A DNA stretch of 64,000 nucleotides from Chryseobacterium gwangjuense (GTDB lineage Bacteria > Bacteroidota > Bacteroidia > Flavobacteriales > Weeksellaceae), in assembly GCF_021311115.1 (NCBI RefSeq), contig NZ_JAJTNP010000008.1:1-64000 (forward strand). Direction: 5' to 3'. Below, piece after piece: positions 10,901-19,102 of this stretch; position 1 is the first letter of the stretch, and every line of letters begins with the position of its first letter. A model generated the notes under the pieces. It searched no databases, was not told the DNA's origin, and saw only the letters and a list, made by a program, of their open reading frames with translations. A program made the position numbers and the translations under genes.

Positions 10901-10942
10901 CACCAATAAGGTCACAAACAAGGATGTAATTATTTTTTTCAT
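7940..10942 (-). CDS. Secreted reprolysin-type (M12B-like) zinc metalloprotease with Fn3, GEVED and T9SS tag
   Basis: 1000 residues with a signal peptide (MKKIITSLFVTLLVGTATAQ). A propeptide-like region (~20-190) precedes a metzincin catalytic domain. The zinc site is HEMGHQLGANH (~349-359), followed by a Met-turn segment SGSTIMGYAG. Downstream are a beta-sandwich region, an Fn3 module (~660-750), a GEVED domain (WIDFNKNGTFEASER ... GEVEDYNVIV) and a T9SS type A sorting domain (IYPNPATDFLNV ... FKSKFIKK). The family members are secreted endopeptidases. All zinc ligands are present, so activity is likely. It lies in a same-strand run of T9SS cargo genes, each with its own terminator. The substrate is unknown. 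Confidence 0.92.
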   Translation of the reverse strand: MKKIITSLFVTLLVGTATAQWSPSNGVSSGKPKRGELVTVDASSMRSYYKLDINQIREQLKNAVEMGANAKPVVVSIPTLEGKVQKFNVYSFPVVVKELADQFQLGSYIGTAIDDPTQQIRFSLAPNDFQSMLFKNGNYEFIEPVDKSTGLYAVHPKTKKSGDKPFACSTMEDPNAVKQMQSLYDNGKTFTHQPGTFNKSSDKKYRTMRLVMSVTGEYTTYHGGTVAGALAAINATMTRVNGVFEKDFALHLNLQSFNNVIYTNAATDPYSVASTGAGGAWNLELQQTLTANVGDANYDIGHLFGASGGGGNAGCIGCVCINPTTSVPKGKGSGYTSPADGIPMGDNFDIDYVAHEMGHQLGANHTFSHGIEGTGVNVEPGSGSTIMGYAGITGATTDVQAHSDAYFHKASITQVQNNLNSKTCDVEALITNNPPVIAALPSYTIPKATAFALTANVTDPESDPMTYTWEQVDSGMTSSETINKTNLGTTTYGASFRSLTPTTSPTRYFPKFSSVLAGVLDNSLNTWESTSQVARSSNFAITVRDNNTNATQQQTNFAQQAITVGNDGPFQITSGYLFSNTTTNLTWDVVNTSSAPYSVANVKIDYSTDNGVTWTVLLASAPNNGTATIVALPASLNGQVVVVRVSSIGNVFYALKKVTVSTQATCGSAPTGVAANAITSNTANISWAPISGAGSYSIQYKLSSASTWTTTTSTTNSVSLSSLIDCSAYQVQVAAVCSGVTGPYSAPVTFTTICTNYCTDTSTNATLDYISNVTLGTVNNTTVASMYSNFTTNSALQPALLANSSNNSISVSITTPTATGNTSVMAVWIDFNKNGTFEASERVLNKPAVLTSVGTVTTTGTFTVPSTAILNSPLRMRVVAVVATAGSAGANLPESYTCGTFTYGEVEDYNVIVTTSLGTSDVNNTKDGIQIYPNPATDFLNVTKVSDKATFKIYNAAGQLVNNGNINGGRINVSALIKGAYVIAIEDKGNDVFKSKFIKK

Positions 10943-10974
10943 ATAAACAAATCTTAATAATTATTTCAATCCTC

Positions 10975-10982
10975 AAAGATAA
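10975..10982 (-). promoter_or_regulatory. Predicted promoter -7 box of the M12B-like protease gene
   Basis: Minus-strand TATCTTTG matches TAnnTTTG and lies 33 bases above the start codon. A TTTG at 11008-11011 is 25 bases away, slightly long for the -33 box. Confidence 0.45.
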
Positions 10983-11058
10983 TGCATTAAATACATTCAG
11001 GACACACAAAAAAGCAAATAATTATGTTAAATTAATATATTTAAAAGTTAAATTACAT

Positions 11059-11092
11059 GAAAAAAAAACCTCAAGCAAATCGCTTGAGGTTT
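11059..11092 (-). terminator. Rho-independent terminator of the M43-like protease gene
   Basis: An 11-bp stem (AAACCTCAAGC, 5-base loop, GCTTGAGGTTT) just past the stop at 11112, with a long T run on the minus strand. Confidence 0.88.
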
Positions 11093-11111
11093 CAAATACA
11101 TAAGATTTTTC

Positions 11112-13139
11112 TTATTTTTTTATAAACTTAACACTTTCATTAAGGTTATTATCTTTAATCGTAATAATGTAAGTTCCTTTCACTAGTTCAGCAACTCTCA
11201 CTTGATTATTTTTAATATCTCCAGCTTTTACCAACTGACCTACTGCATTATGAATTTCAAATTTAGCTTTTTCTGAAACTTTAGTAATGTTTAAAACGTC
11301 TGTTGCCGGGTTAGGATATACTGCAAAATTTTGAATCTTTACTTCTCCAGTTCCTAACACTATAACATTCACAGCTCTTGTCTGAGTAGTTGTATATGGA
11401 CTACCTTGGAAAACTATATTACCTGATGAATCTTTAAGGTTATAATAACCTCCAGTATCATATATTCCATCCCCATATCCATCATTAATAGTGAATGTAT
11501 AGCACCCCGGAGTTAAGCTCCATGTTGAGATATCAACAGCAGGAAGAGGTCCTGTTGTAGGAGTATCCGTGTAAGGTCCACCACTATAAACAACTGTTCC
11601 TGAGCTATTTTTCAAATCCCATGTAATTTCCGTTCCATAATAATCTCTCTGTAGATTAAATGTATAAGTACCTTGATTAGCATTTACCGCACCTGATCCA
11701 ACAAAATAAGTTGTAAATGAATTATTTGTAGCTCTTTGATCAGTTACTCCATTCACAGTAGTTAAAGTAACAGTCATTGTTCCTGTTGGCATAGTCCCTG
11801 GAACTGCTAAATCTATTATTGCATAACGATTGGGTGTTAAATTTCCAGACCAAGTATAAGTTTGAGTATTTGTTCCTACTCCATAAGTAATTACTGCCGA
11901 AGTCATATTACTTGTTCCTCTATTATATAAAGAAATTCTTGCTGTCGTTGCGGCAGTCCCTCCACAAGTTGAATTAGCAACAGTACAATTATTTTCAAAT
12001 TTTACTTCTCCATCATTTGCAAAAAGAGGAATTGCAATATCTGCAGTTGAAGTTTTTAATTCCAAACGTCTTGGAGAGTTATTCATTACTGCTGTAATTC
12101 TATCCTTCTGGTTAATTGTGAAGATATTCATACAAGTATCATTAGTATAATCCATATAGTTTTGAACCATTTCATAAATACTTGAACTTGTACAACTTGC
12201 AATAGTTGCATTACAATTATAATTAGCAGTGTGAGCAGTAGGAGTATCTGTACAATAATCATCACCACACGTAGCATCTCCCCAAATATGTCTAAGTCCT
12301 AAAAAATGCCCCACTTCATGGGTCATTGTTCTTCCTTTATCATAAGGAGCATTTAGCAAGAAAGTTCCATCGTTATAATCAGAACTTCCAAAAGTAGAAT
12401 AATTCGCCACTACACCATCTGTAGTCGCAAGACCACCATTAGCATTTAGTCCACCCAATCCAGAATTTGAAGGAAACTGTGCATATCCAAGCAAACTAGA
12501 ACTACTTCCTCCAAATTTCACACTCCACATATTCATATATTTTGTAGGATCCCAGATAGTTTTTGGTTTAACAAAAGCATTAATCCCTCCTTGTGTCCAA
12601 GCTGTATAACACATATTAACCCTGTCAATCCCATTGGTAGGATTTCCATTAGGATCTACTTTAGCTAATGCAAATTGAATCATTACATCTGCACCAACCG
12701 GATTTGTATTATATCCTGGAGTACCAGCCGCTTTTCTGTAATCATTATTCATTACAGTAATTTGTGACTGTACTTGCGCATCTGTAATATTGGGTGCAAC
12801 TCCATAAGCTTCACCAGCATGAATAACGTGTACAACAACTGGTATTGTAATAATCCCCCCATTTTGAGACTTATTAGCTCTGGAATTTTCAATTAATGGT
12901 TTTATCCAATTCTCGAACTGAGCCTCAGTCATTCTATCAGGATATTTCCCTTGAAGGTAATTTTCATATTCAGTGGAAGCACATCTAATAACACCATTCA
13001 TTTCTTTTAATTGATCAATGGTATAAGCTTTCCCGAAAATTAAATTGTCATCTACATTTTTCTGCTTCTGCCCCCATACTACTTGAGATAAAGATAGTGA
13101 CAGAAAAAAGATAACTTTAGAAAGAGTAAAGTTTTTCAT
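11112..13139 (-). CDS. Secreted pappalysin-like (M43) zinc metalloprotease with T9SS tag
   Basis: 675 residues from MKNFTLSKVIFFLSLSLSQVVWGQ, a signal peptide; the earlier ATG at 13163 would overlap the predicted promoter box and add non-signal residues. The catalytic domain has the extended zinc motif HEVGHFLGLRH followed by IWGD (~273-287), paired cysteine segments (CGDDYCTDTP) and a Met-turn NYMDYTNDTCM, as in M43B cytophagalysin/ulilysin-type enzymes. After it come a CARDB-like segment (~370-470) and two copies of a domain with GDGIYD and GSPY/GGPY motifs seen in other flavobacterial proteases. The C-terminal T9SS sorting domain reads VYPNPATDVLNI ... SVKFIKK. Expected to be an extracellular calcium-dependent protease. 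Confidence 0.92.
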   Translation of the reverse strand: MKNFTLSKVIFFLSLSLSQVVWGQKQKNVDDNLIFGKAYTIDQLKEMNGVIRCASTEYENYLQGKYPDRMTEAQFENWIKPLIENSRANKSQNGGIITIPVVVHVIHAGEAYGVAPNITDAQVQSQITVMNNDYRKAAGTPGYNTNPVGADVMIQFALAKVDPNGNPTNGIDRVNMCYTAWTQGGINAFVKPKTIWDPTKYMNMWSVKFGGSSSSLLGYAQFPSNSGLGGLNANGGLATTDGVVANYSTFGSSDYNDGTFLLNAPYDKGRTMTHEVGHFLGLRHIWGDATCGDDYCTDTPTAHTANYNCNATIASCTSSSIYEMVQNYMDYTNDTCMNIFTINQKDRITAVMNNSPRRLELKTSTADIAIPLFANDGEVKFENNCTVANSTCGGTAATTARISLYNRGTSNMTSAVITYGVGTNTQTYTWSGNLTPNRYAIIDLAVPGTMPTGTMTVTLTTVNGVTDQRATNNSFTTYFVGSGAVNANQGTYTFNLQRDYYGTEITWDLKNSSGTVVYSGGPYTDTPTTGPLPAVDISTWSLTPGCYTFTINDGYGDGIYDTGGYYNLKDSSGNIVFQGSPYTTTQTRAVNVIVLGTGEVKIQNFAVYPNPATDVLNITKVSEKAKFEIHNAVGQLVKAGDIKNNQVRVAELVKGTYIITIKDNNLNESVKFIKK

Positions 13140-13160
13140 TATACTAAAATTAATTTTGAG

Positions 13161-13168
13161 CAAAGATA
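13161..13168 (-). promoter_or_regulatory. Predicted promoter -7 box of the M43-like protease gene
   Basis: Minus-strand TATCTTTG fits TAnnTTTG and sits 22 bases above the chosen start at 13139. It supports that start over the in-frame ATG at 13163. Confidence 0.45.
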
Positions 13169-13374
13169 AATTATTTAATATAAAATTGATATATAAAAAA
13201 CATATTTAATAAAAATAAGTCAATTAAATACATTATGTCTTAGTGACAAGACAACTGATTATGTAAGCAATAAGATTTGTTAAACTAAAAATTATCATTT
13301 TCAATATCCTTCACGTAAAAAACATTTACTATTTTTATTAAATAAATCAATATCACTACCTAATAATTATACAA

Positions 13375-13848
13375 ATGAAAAGACATATTTTTTTAATCCT
13401 CCTTAATTTTTGTTTTTTAAATTTTAATTGCACCTCTCATCAAAAACAAGAAAAAAACAACAATAATTTGGAACAGATTCAAAAACAAAATATAGAAAAA
13501 ATCGAACTCACAGAACAAACAAGAGGTACCAATAGAAGTTTTACATTAAATTCAAAAGCTTTAATCACAACTTTAAATGGAAACATTATTAATTCGAAAA
13601 TAGTTTTATCAGAATGGGAAAATATAGAAAAACAGGTTAATCTTGTTGATCTCTCCAAAATTTCATCATTTGCAGCTCCAACCACAGGACATTATTCGGA
13701 TCAAGCATTAGCATCCACGATAATTATTACTTCAAATGGAAATACTTATCAATCCGCTAGTTTTGATGCTGGTAATCCTCCAAAAGAGTTAGTATCTCTC
13801 TATAAAATATTACAACAAATTATTCAAAACAAAAAGACAACTCACTAG
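13375..13848 (+). CDS. Small lipoprotein of unknown function
   Basis: 157 residues. The N-terminus (MKRHIFLILLNFCFLNFNC) is a signal peptide ending in a lipobox-like cysteine at residue 19, so it is probably a lipoprotein. The mature part is Asn/Gln/Lys-rich at first (residues 22-45). It then forms a compact region with motifs SKIVLSEWENIEKQVNLVDL and HYSDQALASTIIITSNG, reminiscent of beta-strand-rich periplasmic proteins. I do not recognise the family. The gene stands alone, the only plus-strand gene between the T9SS island and the DUF6048 cluster. Its stop codon lies inside the loop of the downstream hairpin. Confidence 0.75.
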   Translation: MKRHIFLILLNFCFLNFNCTSHQKQEKNNNNLEQIQKQNIEKIELTEQTRGTNRSFTLNSKALITTLNGNIINSKIVLSEWENIEKQVNLVDLSKISSFAAPTTGHYSDQALASTIIITSNGNTYQSASFDAGNPPKELVSLYKILQQIIQNKKTTH

Positions 13849-13860
13849 TTGAGTTGTCTT
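13834..13860 (+). terminator. Hairpin between convergent genes, probable bidirectional terminator
   Basis: A perfect 11-bp stem (AAGACAACTCA, loop CTAGT, TGAGTTGTCTT). The stop codon TAG of the lipoprotein gene falls in the loop. Only a short T run follows on either strand, so efficiency is uncertain. Confidence 0.65.
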
Positions 13861-13883
13861 TCATTATTTTTAAATACTGTCTC

Positions 13884-14555
13884 TTAAAATTTATACGCGA
13901 TATTCCAGGCGAATCCCATCGTAAATTTAGCAGAACTTTTTCCGAAACCGGGAACAATCATAGGCTGAATATCATCCTGCTTTGTCGTATATAATAAATA
14001 CTTAGGTTGTAGATTTACATCTATATAAAAATTGGATTCAAACAACTGAACTCTTCCTCCTAAAGTGGCTTCAATCCAGTAAGAAGATTGTGTAGAAGAA
14101 GGAAATGCTACTGAAGAACTACTTCCGCCATATCCACGAATCGGAATGGCCATATATTCCTGTTTATAAAATGCTCCGGCTAATTTTCCTCCTCCATAAA
14201 AACCATTGAATTCATTTTCCGGATCTTTTGCCAACATATAAAAGCTTCCCAATCTAAGAAATGCCCCATTTACTTTAGCATCGTAGCCATTCTTTTGATA
14301 TACATTTGATTCAAAACCCGCATCGATCACTCCATGAACATTATCTTTAATTTTTGAAGATATGAAACCTTGATACAGTTTTCTATCCGAAAAAAAAGAA
14401 GTTCCTGTATTAAGCAGATCAAAACCCACCATAAAATTGGGTTGATAATGCCATTTCTCCTTTTCCTTCTGATCCGTCTTCTTTTCCTGAGCAAAGACCA
14501 CAGAGTATAAAAGACTAAAAATTAAGGTATAAGTTAGTTTTCTCTTCATTTTCAA
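13884..14555 (-). CDS. DUF6048 family protein, predicted outer-membrane beta-barrel
   Basis: 223 residues with a signal peptide (MKMKRKLTYTLIFSLLYSVVFAQ); a second start two codons downstream is possible. After a charged linker (EKKTDQKEKEKWHYQP) the sequence alternates aromatic and glycine residues, as in small outer-membrane barrels. It ends in an aromatic residue (WNIAYKF), typical of a barrel C-terminus. I assign DUF6048 by resemblance and by context: the start overlaps the end of the DUF6452 gene by about 40 bases, so the two are translationally coupled. Function unknown. Confidence 0.8.
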   Translation of the reverse strand: MKMKRKLTYTLIFSLLYSVVFAQEKKTDQKEKEKWHYQPNFMVGFDLLNTGTSFFSDRKLYQGFISSKIKDNVHGVIDAGFESNVYQKNGYDAKVNGAFLRLGSFYMLAKDPENEFNGFYGGGKLAGAFYKQEYMAIPIRGYGGSSSSVAFPSSTQSSYWIEATLGGRVQLFESNFYIDVNLQPKYLLYTTKQDDIQPMIVPGFGKSSAKFTMGFAWNIAYKF

Positions 14556-14985
14556 TAAAATTTTGCCCAGGTTCTACACTTACAACTGTAGTTGGTAATA
14601 ATAATTGTGATTGCAGGTTTTCGTAGTTTCTTTTCATTCCGCAACCCGGAGAAACATAAATCGATTTGGTTGTATAATTTACCCGAACTTTTGATGAATC
14701 TGCAGTTGTTGTGGTTTTTATAAACAAATCCGTGTAAGGAGAATCATCTACACGTAACGGAACAAAAACAGAGTCAACATTTCTTTGCCATCCAAAATCC
14801 ACAATATTTGAACCATAGTTGACAAAAACTTTTATGGAGTCTAATCTTGTTTCCTTTCCTGCTTTTTTAAACATGATTTTCATTCTCGGAGTCCCTTCCC
14901 CGCTCTCGCAGATATCATCGTCTCCTCCACAGGAAGTAAGCATCCCGAGACTACATAATAATATAATGATCGTAAGATATTTCAT
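14515..14985 (-). CDS. DUF6452 family lipoprotein
   Basis: 156 residues. The signal peptide MKYLTIIILLCSLGMLTSCGGDDD carries a clear lipobox (LTSC), followed by acidic residues. The mature domain contains GTPRMKIMFKKAGK and VNYGSNIVDFGWQRNVDSVFVPL and two conserved-looking cysteines (CESGEG, CGMKRNYENLQ), a pattern I associate with DUF6452. It overlaps the following DUF6048 gene and starts 4 bases after the metalloprotease stop, indicating one transcript. Probably acts in the periplasm with the DUF6048 barrel; mechanism unknown. Confidence 0.8.
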   Translation of the reverse strand: MKYLTIIILLCSLGMLTSCGGDDDICESGEGTPRMKIMFKKAGKETRLDSIKVFVNYGSNIVDFGWQRNVDSVFVPLRVDDSPYTDLFIKTTTTADSSKVRVNYTTKSIYVSPGCGMKRNYENLQSQLLLPTTVVSVEPGQNFIENEEKTNLYLNF

Positions 14986-14989
14986 ACTT

Positions 14990-17461
14990 TTATTTTGGAT
15001 CTAACGCTTTTTCAATTCTGAAAACAAGATCTTCATAGTGATATTTATTTACCATATTAGAATCTGTTCTTGCAGCCAGTTCTTTTTTAATCATAATTAA
15101 ATTTCCTCTTGCAATGGCAGAAACATCTGATCTGTCAGAGCTTTTTGTATCGATAAGCTTTATTAGGTTATCAACATAATTTCTCTGAAGATTTCTTCCG
15201 TATACATCTGGATTTTCTTTTTTGATAATTGAAGAATTAAGATCTGAGAACAATTCAACCATTGTATATGTATTCTGATCTACGACTTCCATTTGATACA
15301 TATTCTGTAGAACCATCGGACTCAAGATTCTTCCAAGAACTCCATTCTGAATATCTTCAACGGTTTTTACAGGTGTTTTTCCTGTTTTTTCAAAAATTTC
15401 TTTTTTAAGCAGCCATTGTGGTGTTGTGAAAATATTTTCCTCCAAAAACTTCATAGCCTCCTTCTGATCTTTTTTGGCAACAGCTTCATATACTACTCCT
15501 GCTTGTTCTGCTGTTTTAGGAGTTTCCATCTGACCTCCGATGTATTTTGAAACATGACCTGCATATCTTCTGAACTGTGTCGTTACTTGATCATACATCA
15601 TTCCAAGATTATCATAATCTTCATTAGGAGTCTGAGTCCATTTTTCAAGATTATCCATAATTCTCTTCAGGTTTTTAATTCCATAGGTACTTGCAACCAT
15701 GGCATTATCTCCCACTTGCTCACTTTGAGATCTTGGATCAAAAGGATTAGATTCTGTACCAAACCAAAGTCTTTCGTTCTTAAGATTCTTGATCACCCAT
15801 TTATTCAGGTGCTCTTTTTCTAAATCCGGAGTATTGTATTGATAAAATCTTCTGTACCCCCATTCGATCGCCCAATCATCATAATCTCCAATTCTCGGCA
15901 TAATTCCGGCATCATCAATATTATCTTCAGGTTGTGCAACATAATTAAATCTTGCATAATCCATAATTGACGGAGTATGACCATTTTTCTCAAGCCATTT
16001 TTTATCTCGTAATTTTTCAACAGGTACTGTTGAACTTGAACCAAAATTATGTCTTAATCCTAATGTATGACCTACCTCATGAGAAGACACAAAACGAATA
16101 AGTTCACCCATTAATTTATCATCAAATTCAATTTTTCTTGCTCTTGCGTCATTCGGTGAAGCCTGAATAAAATACCAGTTTCTCAAAAGCATCATTACAT
16201 TATGATACCAATTGACATGGCTTTCCAAAATCTCCCCTGTTCTAGGGTCTGAAATTGAAGGTCCTGAAGCGTTCGGAACATCGGAAGGCTTATAAACGAT
16301 TGCCGAAAATCTTGCATCTTCTAAACTCCATTCAGGATCAGTTTTTGCATCCGGAACTTTTGCATAAATCGCATTTTTAAAGCCTGCTTTTTCAAAAGCT
16401 TTTTGCCAATCATTCACTCCTTGAATCAGATAAGGAATCCATTTTTTCGGAGTTGCAGGATCAATATAGAACACAATTGGCTTTGCAGGTTCTACAAGCT
16501 CTCCTCTTTTATATTTTTCTAAATCCTGAGGTTTTGGCTCCAATCTCCATCTTTTAACCAAGGAAATTCTTTTTACACCTTGAGGATCAAGATCAAAATC
16601 CGTATAACCTACTGTGAAATACCCTACTCTTGGATCAAAATATCTTGCCTGCATTTTGTTTTCCGGCAAAAGAACGAACGAGGAGTTGATTTCTACCGTA
16701 TAATTTCCACTTATTTTAGGCAGGTTTGCAGCAGGAATTCCTGGTGTAGTTCTTCCCAGAGTACGTGCAAACGTTTTAGTCGTATTGATTTCAATGTTAT
16801 TTGGATACGATTTTACAAAATTCACAAAAGACATATCTTTCTGGAAAGCTCCAACTTTGAAATCTTCTTTGTAATTCGTAGAAAAAGAAACCATCTCGTT
16901 ATCAGAACTTAAAAGATCGGTAACGTCAATTACGGAAGTTTTCTTATTATTCCCGTACGTTTTTACATCAAAAGATTTAATGATCGATTGTACGTTATTT
17001 CTTGTAACAGAATTGTACATATCCGAAGTAGAATCTTTTGCGTAATCCACAAAAGAAATAGCTCTTAAAAGAATTTTATCTTTCGGCCCCTTTTCAAAGG
17101 CAACAACCTGCTGTCCGATTTGGTCTCCTGCATAACCCGTACTTCCGGAACGCATTCCGGCAGCTGCTTTTGTAAGCCTCGTCACTAATAGAAATTCCTT
17201 TTTCAGTACATTATCAGGAATTTCAAAATAATATTTATCATCTATTTTATGAACTGTGAAAACTCCCTGATCAGAAACTGCTTTATCTGTAATGATTTCT
17301 TTGTAAGACTTCATTGAAGGCTTTTTCTTATCATCTTTTTTTACTTTAGCAGTGTCGGTTTTTACTGCGGTAGAATCTTTTTCCTGACCTTTTAATTCGT
17401 ACTGACCTGATATCAAAGCAAACAGGATGAATGCAGCACCAAGATTTTTCACTTTTTTCAT
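14990..17461 (-). CDS. Exported zinc-dependent metalloprotease (DUF5117/DUF4953 type)
   Basis: 823 residues with a signal peptide (MKKVKNLGAAFILFALISG). The N-terminal half resembles the DUF5118/DUF5117 regions of these proteins. The C-terminal half has the zinc motif HEVGHTLGLRHNF (~460-472) and a Met-turn-like segment SIMDYARFNYV about 40 residues later, so it is a metzincin-like enzyme and looks catalytically complete. No T9SS tag is present, so it is probably periplasmic or outer-membrane associated. It lies between rlmD and DUF6452, with a striking inverted repeat in its upstream region (17501-17555). Substrate unknown. Confidence 0.88.
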   Translation of the reverse strand: MKKVKNLGAAFILFALISGQYELKGQEKDSTAVKTDTAKVKKDDKKKPSMKSYKEIITDKAVSDQGVFTVHKIDDKYYFEIPDNVLKKEFLLVTRLTKAAAGMRSGSTGYAGDQIGQQVVAFEKGPKDKILLRAISFVDYAKDSTSDMYNSVTRNNVQSIIKSFDVKTYGNNKKTSVIDVTDLLSSDNEMVSFSTNYKEDFKVGAFQKDMSFVNFVKSYPNNIEINTTKTFARTLGRTTPGIPAANLPKISGNYTVEINSSFVLLPENKMQARYFDPRVGYFTVGYTDFDLDPQGVKRISLVKRWRLEPKPQDLEKYKRGELVEPAKPIVFYIDPATPKKWIPYLIQGVNDWQKAFEKAGFKNAIYAKVPDAKTDPEWSLEDARFSAIVYKPSDVPNASGPSISDPRTGEILESHVNWYHNVMMLLRNWYFIQASPNDARARKIEFDDKLMGELIRFVSSHEVGHTLGLRHNFGSSSTVPVEKLRDKKWLEKNGHTPSIMDYARFNYVAQPEDNIDDAGIMPRIGDYDDWAIEWGYRRFYQYNTPDLEKEHLNKWVIKNLKNERLWFGTESNPFDPRSQSEQVGDNAMVASTYGIKNLKRIMDNLEKWTQTPNEDYDNLGMMYDQVTTQFRRYAGHVSKYIGGQMETPKTAEQAGVVYEAVAKKDQKEAMKFLEENIFTTPQWLLKKEIFEKTGKTPVKTVEDIQNGVLGRILSPMVLQNMYQMEVVDQNTYTMVELFSDLNSSIIKKENPDVYGRNLQRNYVDNLIKLIDTKSSDRSDVSAIARGNLIMIKKELAARTDSNMVNKYHYEDLVFRIEKALDPK

Positions 17462-17500
17462 TTAAATTTTCCGATTAATATTTTATGATTTTTCTTTCTC

Positions 17501-17555
17501 TAATGGTATCAAAATTAGCTTCTTCACTCTCAAAGAAATAATTTTGATACCATTA
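17501..17555. repeat. Perfect 17-bp inverted repeat in the rlmD / metalloprotease gap
   Basis: TAATGGTATCAAAATTA at 17501-17517 is repeated exactly in inverted orientation at 17539-17555 with 21 bases between. It has no strong T run next to it, so it may be an operator or RNA structure rather than a plain terminator. It lies downstream of rlmD and upstream of the metalloprotease start. Confidence 0.8.
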
Positions 17556-17579
17556 AAAAAGTCTCTCAAATGTAAGTAA

Positions 17580-18992
17580 TTATTTTTTGATAAGTAATGC
17601 GATATTTTCTACGTGATGTGTCTGTGGGAACATATCTACCGGAAGAATCTTAATTACATCGTAATGCTCTTTCATTAAAGCAAGATCTCTTGCCTGAGTG
17701 GCAGAATTACAGCTTACATACACCACTTTTTCAGGAGAAAGTTTTAAGATCTGCTCTACTACTTTTTGATGCATTCCGTCTCTTGGCGGATCGGTAATCA
17801 ACACATCTGCTTTTGGATGATTAGCAAGGAATTCATCATTGAAAATATCCTTCATATCTCCACAATAGAATGTTGTATTGGTAAGACCATTTAATTCTGC
17901 ATGCTCGATTGCGGCATCAATTGCTTCCTGAACAGATTCAATTCCAATTACCTGTTTTGCATTTCTTGCCACATATTGAGCGATCGTTCCTGTTCCGGTA
18001 TATAAATCATAAACAACTTCATCACCCTTTAAATCGGCAAATTCGAGGGTCTTTCTGTACAATTCTAAAGCTTGCTTGTAATTGGTCTGAAAGAATGATT
18101 TTGGACCGATTTTAAACTTCAATCCATCCATTTCTTCCATTAAATATCCTTCTCCGAAATAAATATTGATATCTAAATCGTAGATAGAATCATTTGGCTT
18201 TGGGTTGATGGCATATACCAACGTTTTAATCTGCGGGAATTTCTCCAGTAGGAATTCGAAAAGCTTTTCTCTGTTTTCTTTTTCTTCTCTATAAAGCTGG
18301 AAAAGAACCATCCATTCTCCATGAGAATTCTGTCTCATCATTAAGGTTCTTAAGAATCCTTCATGATTTCTGACATCGAAAAAGTCTAATCCGTTATCTA
18401 CTGCGTATTTCTTTACCGCAAGTCTGATTTGATTGGAAGGATCTTCCTGAAGGAAACATTCTTTAAGATCTAAAATCTTGCTCCACATTCCAGGAATATG
18501 GAATCCAAGTGCATCTCTGCTTCCAAAATTCTCTTCAGAACTGATCTCATACTGAGTCAGCCAACGTGAATTAGAAAAAGAGAACTCCATTTTATTTCTG
18601 TAAAAATATTGTTCTTCAGAGCCCAGAATCGGAACGGTTTCAAAATTCTCAATTCCACCAATTCTTTTAATGTTATTATATACTTCTTCCTGTTTGAAAT
18701 CGAGTTGCTTTTCATAGCTCATATTCTGCCATTTGCAGCCTCCACAAGTTCCGAAATGAATACATTTTGGCTCAACTCGGTAAGGTGATTTCTCCAAAAC
18801 TTCTATCGCTTCCCCTTCATAATATTTCGACTTCGCTTTCTTTACTCTTACATTCACTACGTCTCCGGGAATTGCTCCGGAAACCATTACTGTTTTTCCT
18901 TCATCAGTTCTACCGATAGCCACACCTTTTGCTCCTGCATTTAAGAGTTTTATATTTTCAAGAGTTATATTTTTCTTATTCTTCCTGCTCAT
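17580..18992 (-). CDS. rlmD: 23S rRNA (uracil(1939)-C(5))-methyltransferase RlmD
   Basis: 470 residues from MSRKNKKNITLENIKLL; an upstream in-frame ATG at 19076 would run through the preceding terminator and is rejected. It has an N-terminal TRAM domain (~10-70), iron-sulphur cysteines C77, C83 and C86 in CIHFGTCGGC plus a later CFLQED cysteine, a SAM-binding region (VVYDLYTGTGTIAQYVA), the DPPRDGMH motif and the nucleophile in VYVSCNSATQARDL. The enzyme makes 5-methyluridine in 23S rRNA. Members of this RumA/TrmA family can differ in target (RlmD or RlmCD), so the exact uridine is inferred. Confidence 0.9.
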   Translation of the reverse strand: MSRKNKKNITLENIKLLNAGAKGVAIGRTDEGKTVMVSGAIPGDVVNVRVKKAKSKYYEGEAIEVLEKSPYRVEPKCIHFGTCGGCKWQNMSYEKQLDFKQEEVYNNIKRIGGIENFETVPILGSEEQYFYRNKMEFSFSNSRWLTQYEISSEENFGSRDALGFHIPGMWSKILDLKECFLQEDPSNQIRLAVKKYAVDNGLDFFDVRNHEGFLRTLMMRQNSHGEWMVLFQLYREEKENREKLFEFLLEKFPQIKTLVYAINPKPNDSIYDLDINIYFGEGYLMEEMDGLKFKIGPKSFFQTNYKQALELYRKTLEFADLKGDEVVYDLYTGTGTIAQYVARNAKQVIGIESVQEAIDAAIEHAELNGLTNTTFYCGDMKDIFNDEFLANHPKADVLITDPPRDGMHQKVVEQILKLSPEKVVYVSCNSATQARDLALMKEHYDVIKILPVDMFPQTHHVENIALLIKK

Positions 18993-19050
18993 GCTAAAAT
19001 TTTCTATTTTTTCTAATCGAAACCTTTCCGTTTCATCTTGCAAAAATACA

Positions 19051-19080
19051 ATAAAAAAAACCTTATCCGAAGACAAGGTT
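19051..19080 (-). terminator. Rho-independent terminator of the thioredoxin-fold lipoprotein gene
   Basis: On the minus strand AACCTTGTC, loop TTCG, GATAAGGTT: a 9-bp stem with a UUCG tetraloop followed by eight T. It separates this gene from rlmD. Confidence 0.9.
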
Positions 19081-19102
19081 TTGATATGTTATTAAATGTT
19101 TA

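Noticed and set aside
10794..11009. Minus-strand frame of 71 residues overlapping the M12B-like protease start
   Set aside because: It is in another frame of the protease signal region and covers its promoter box; no recognisable protein features.
1..13139. Possible toxin or polymorphic repeat system in the adhesin island
   Set aside because: Modules are ordinary Fn3, jelly-roll, GEVED and T9SS domains; no toxin or immunity gene was seen.
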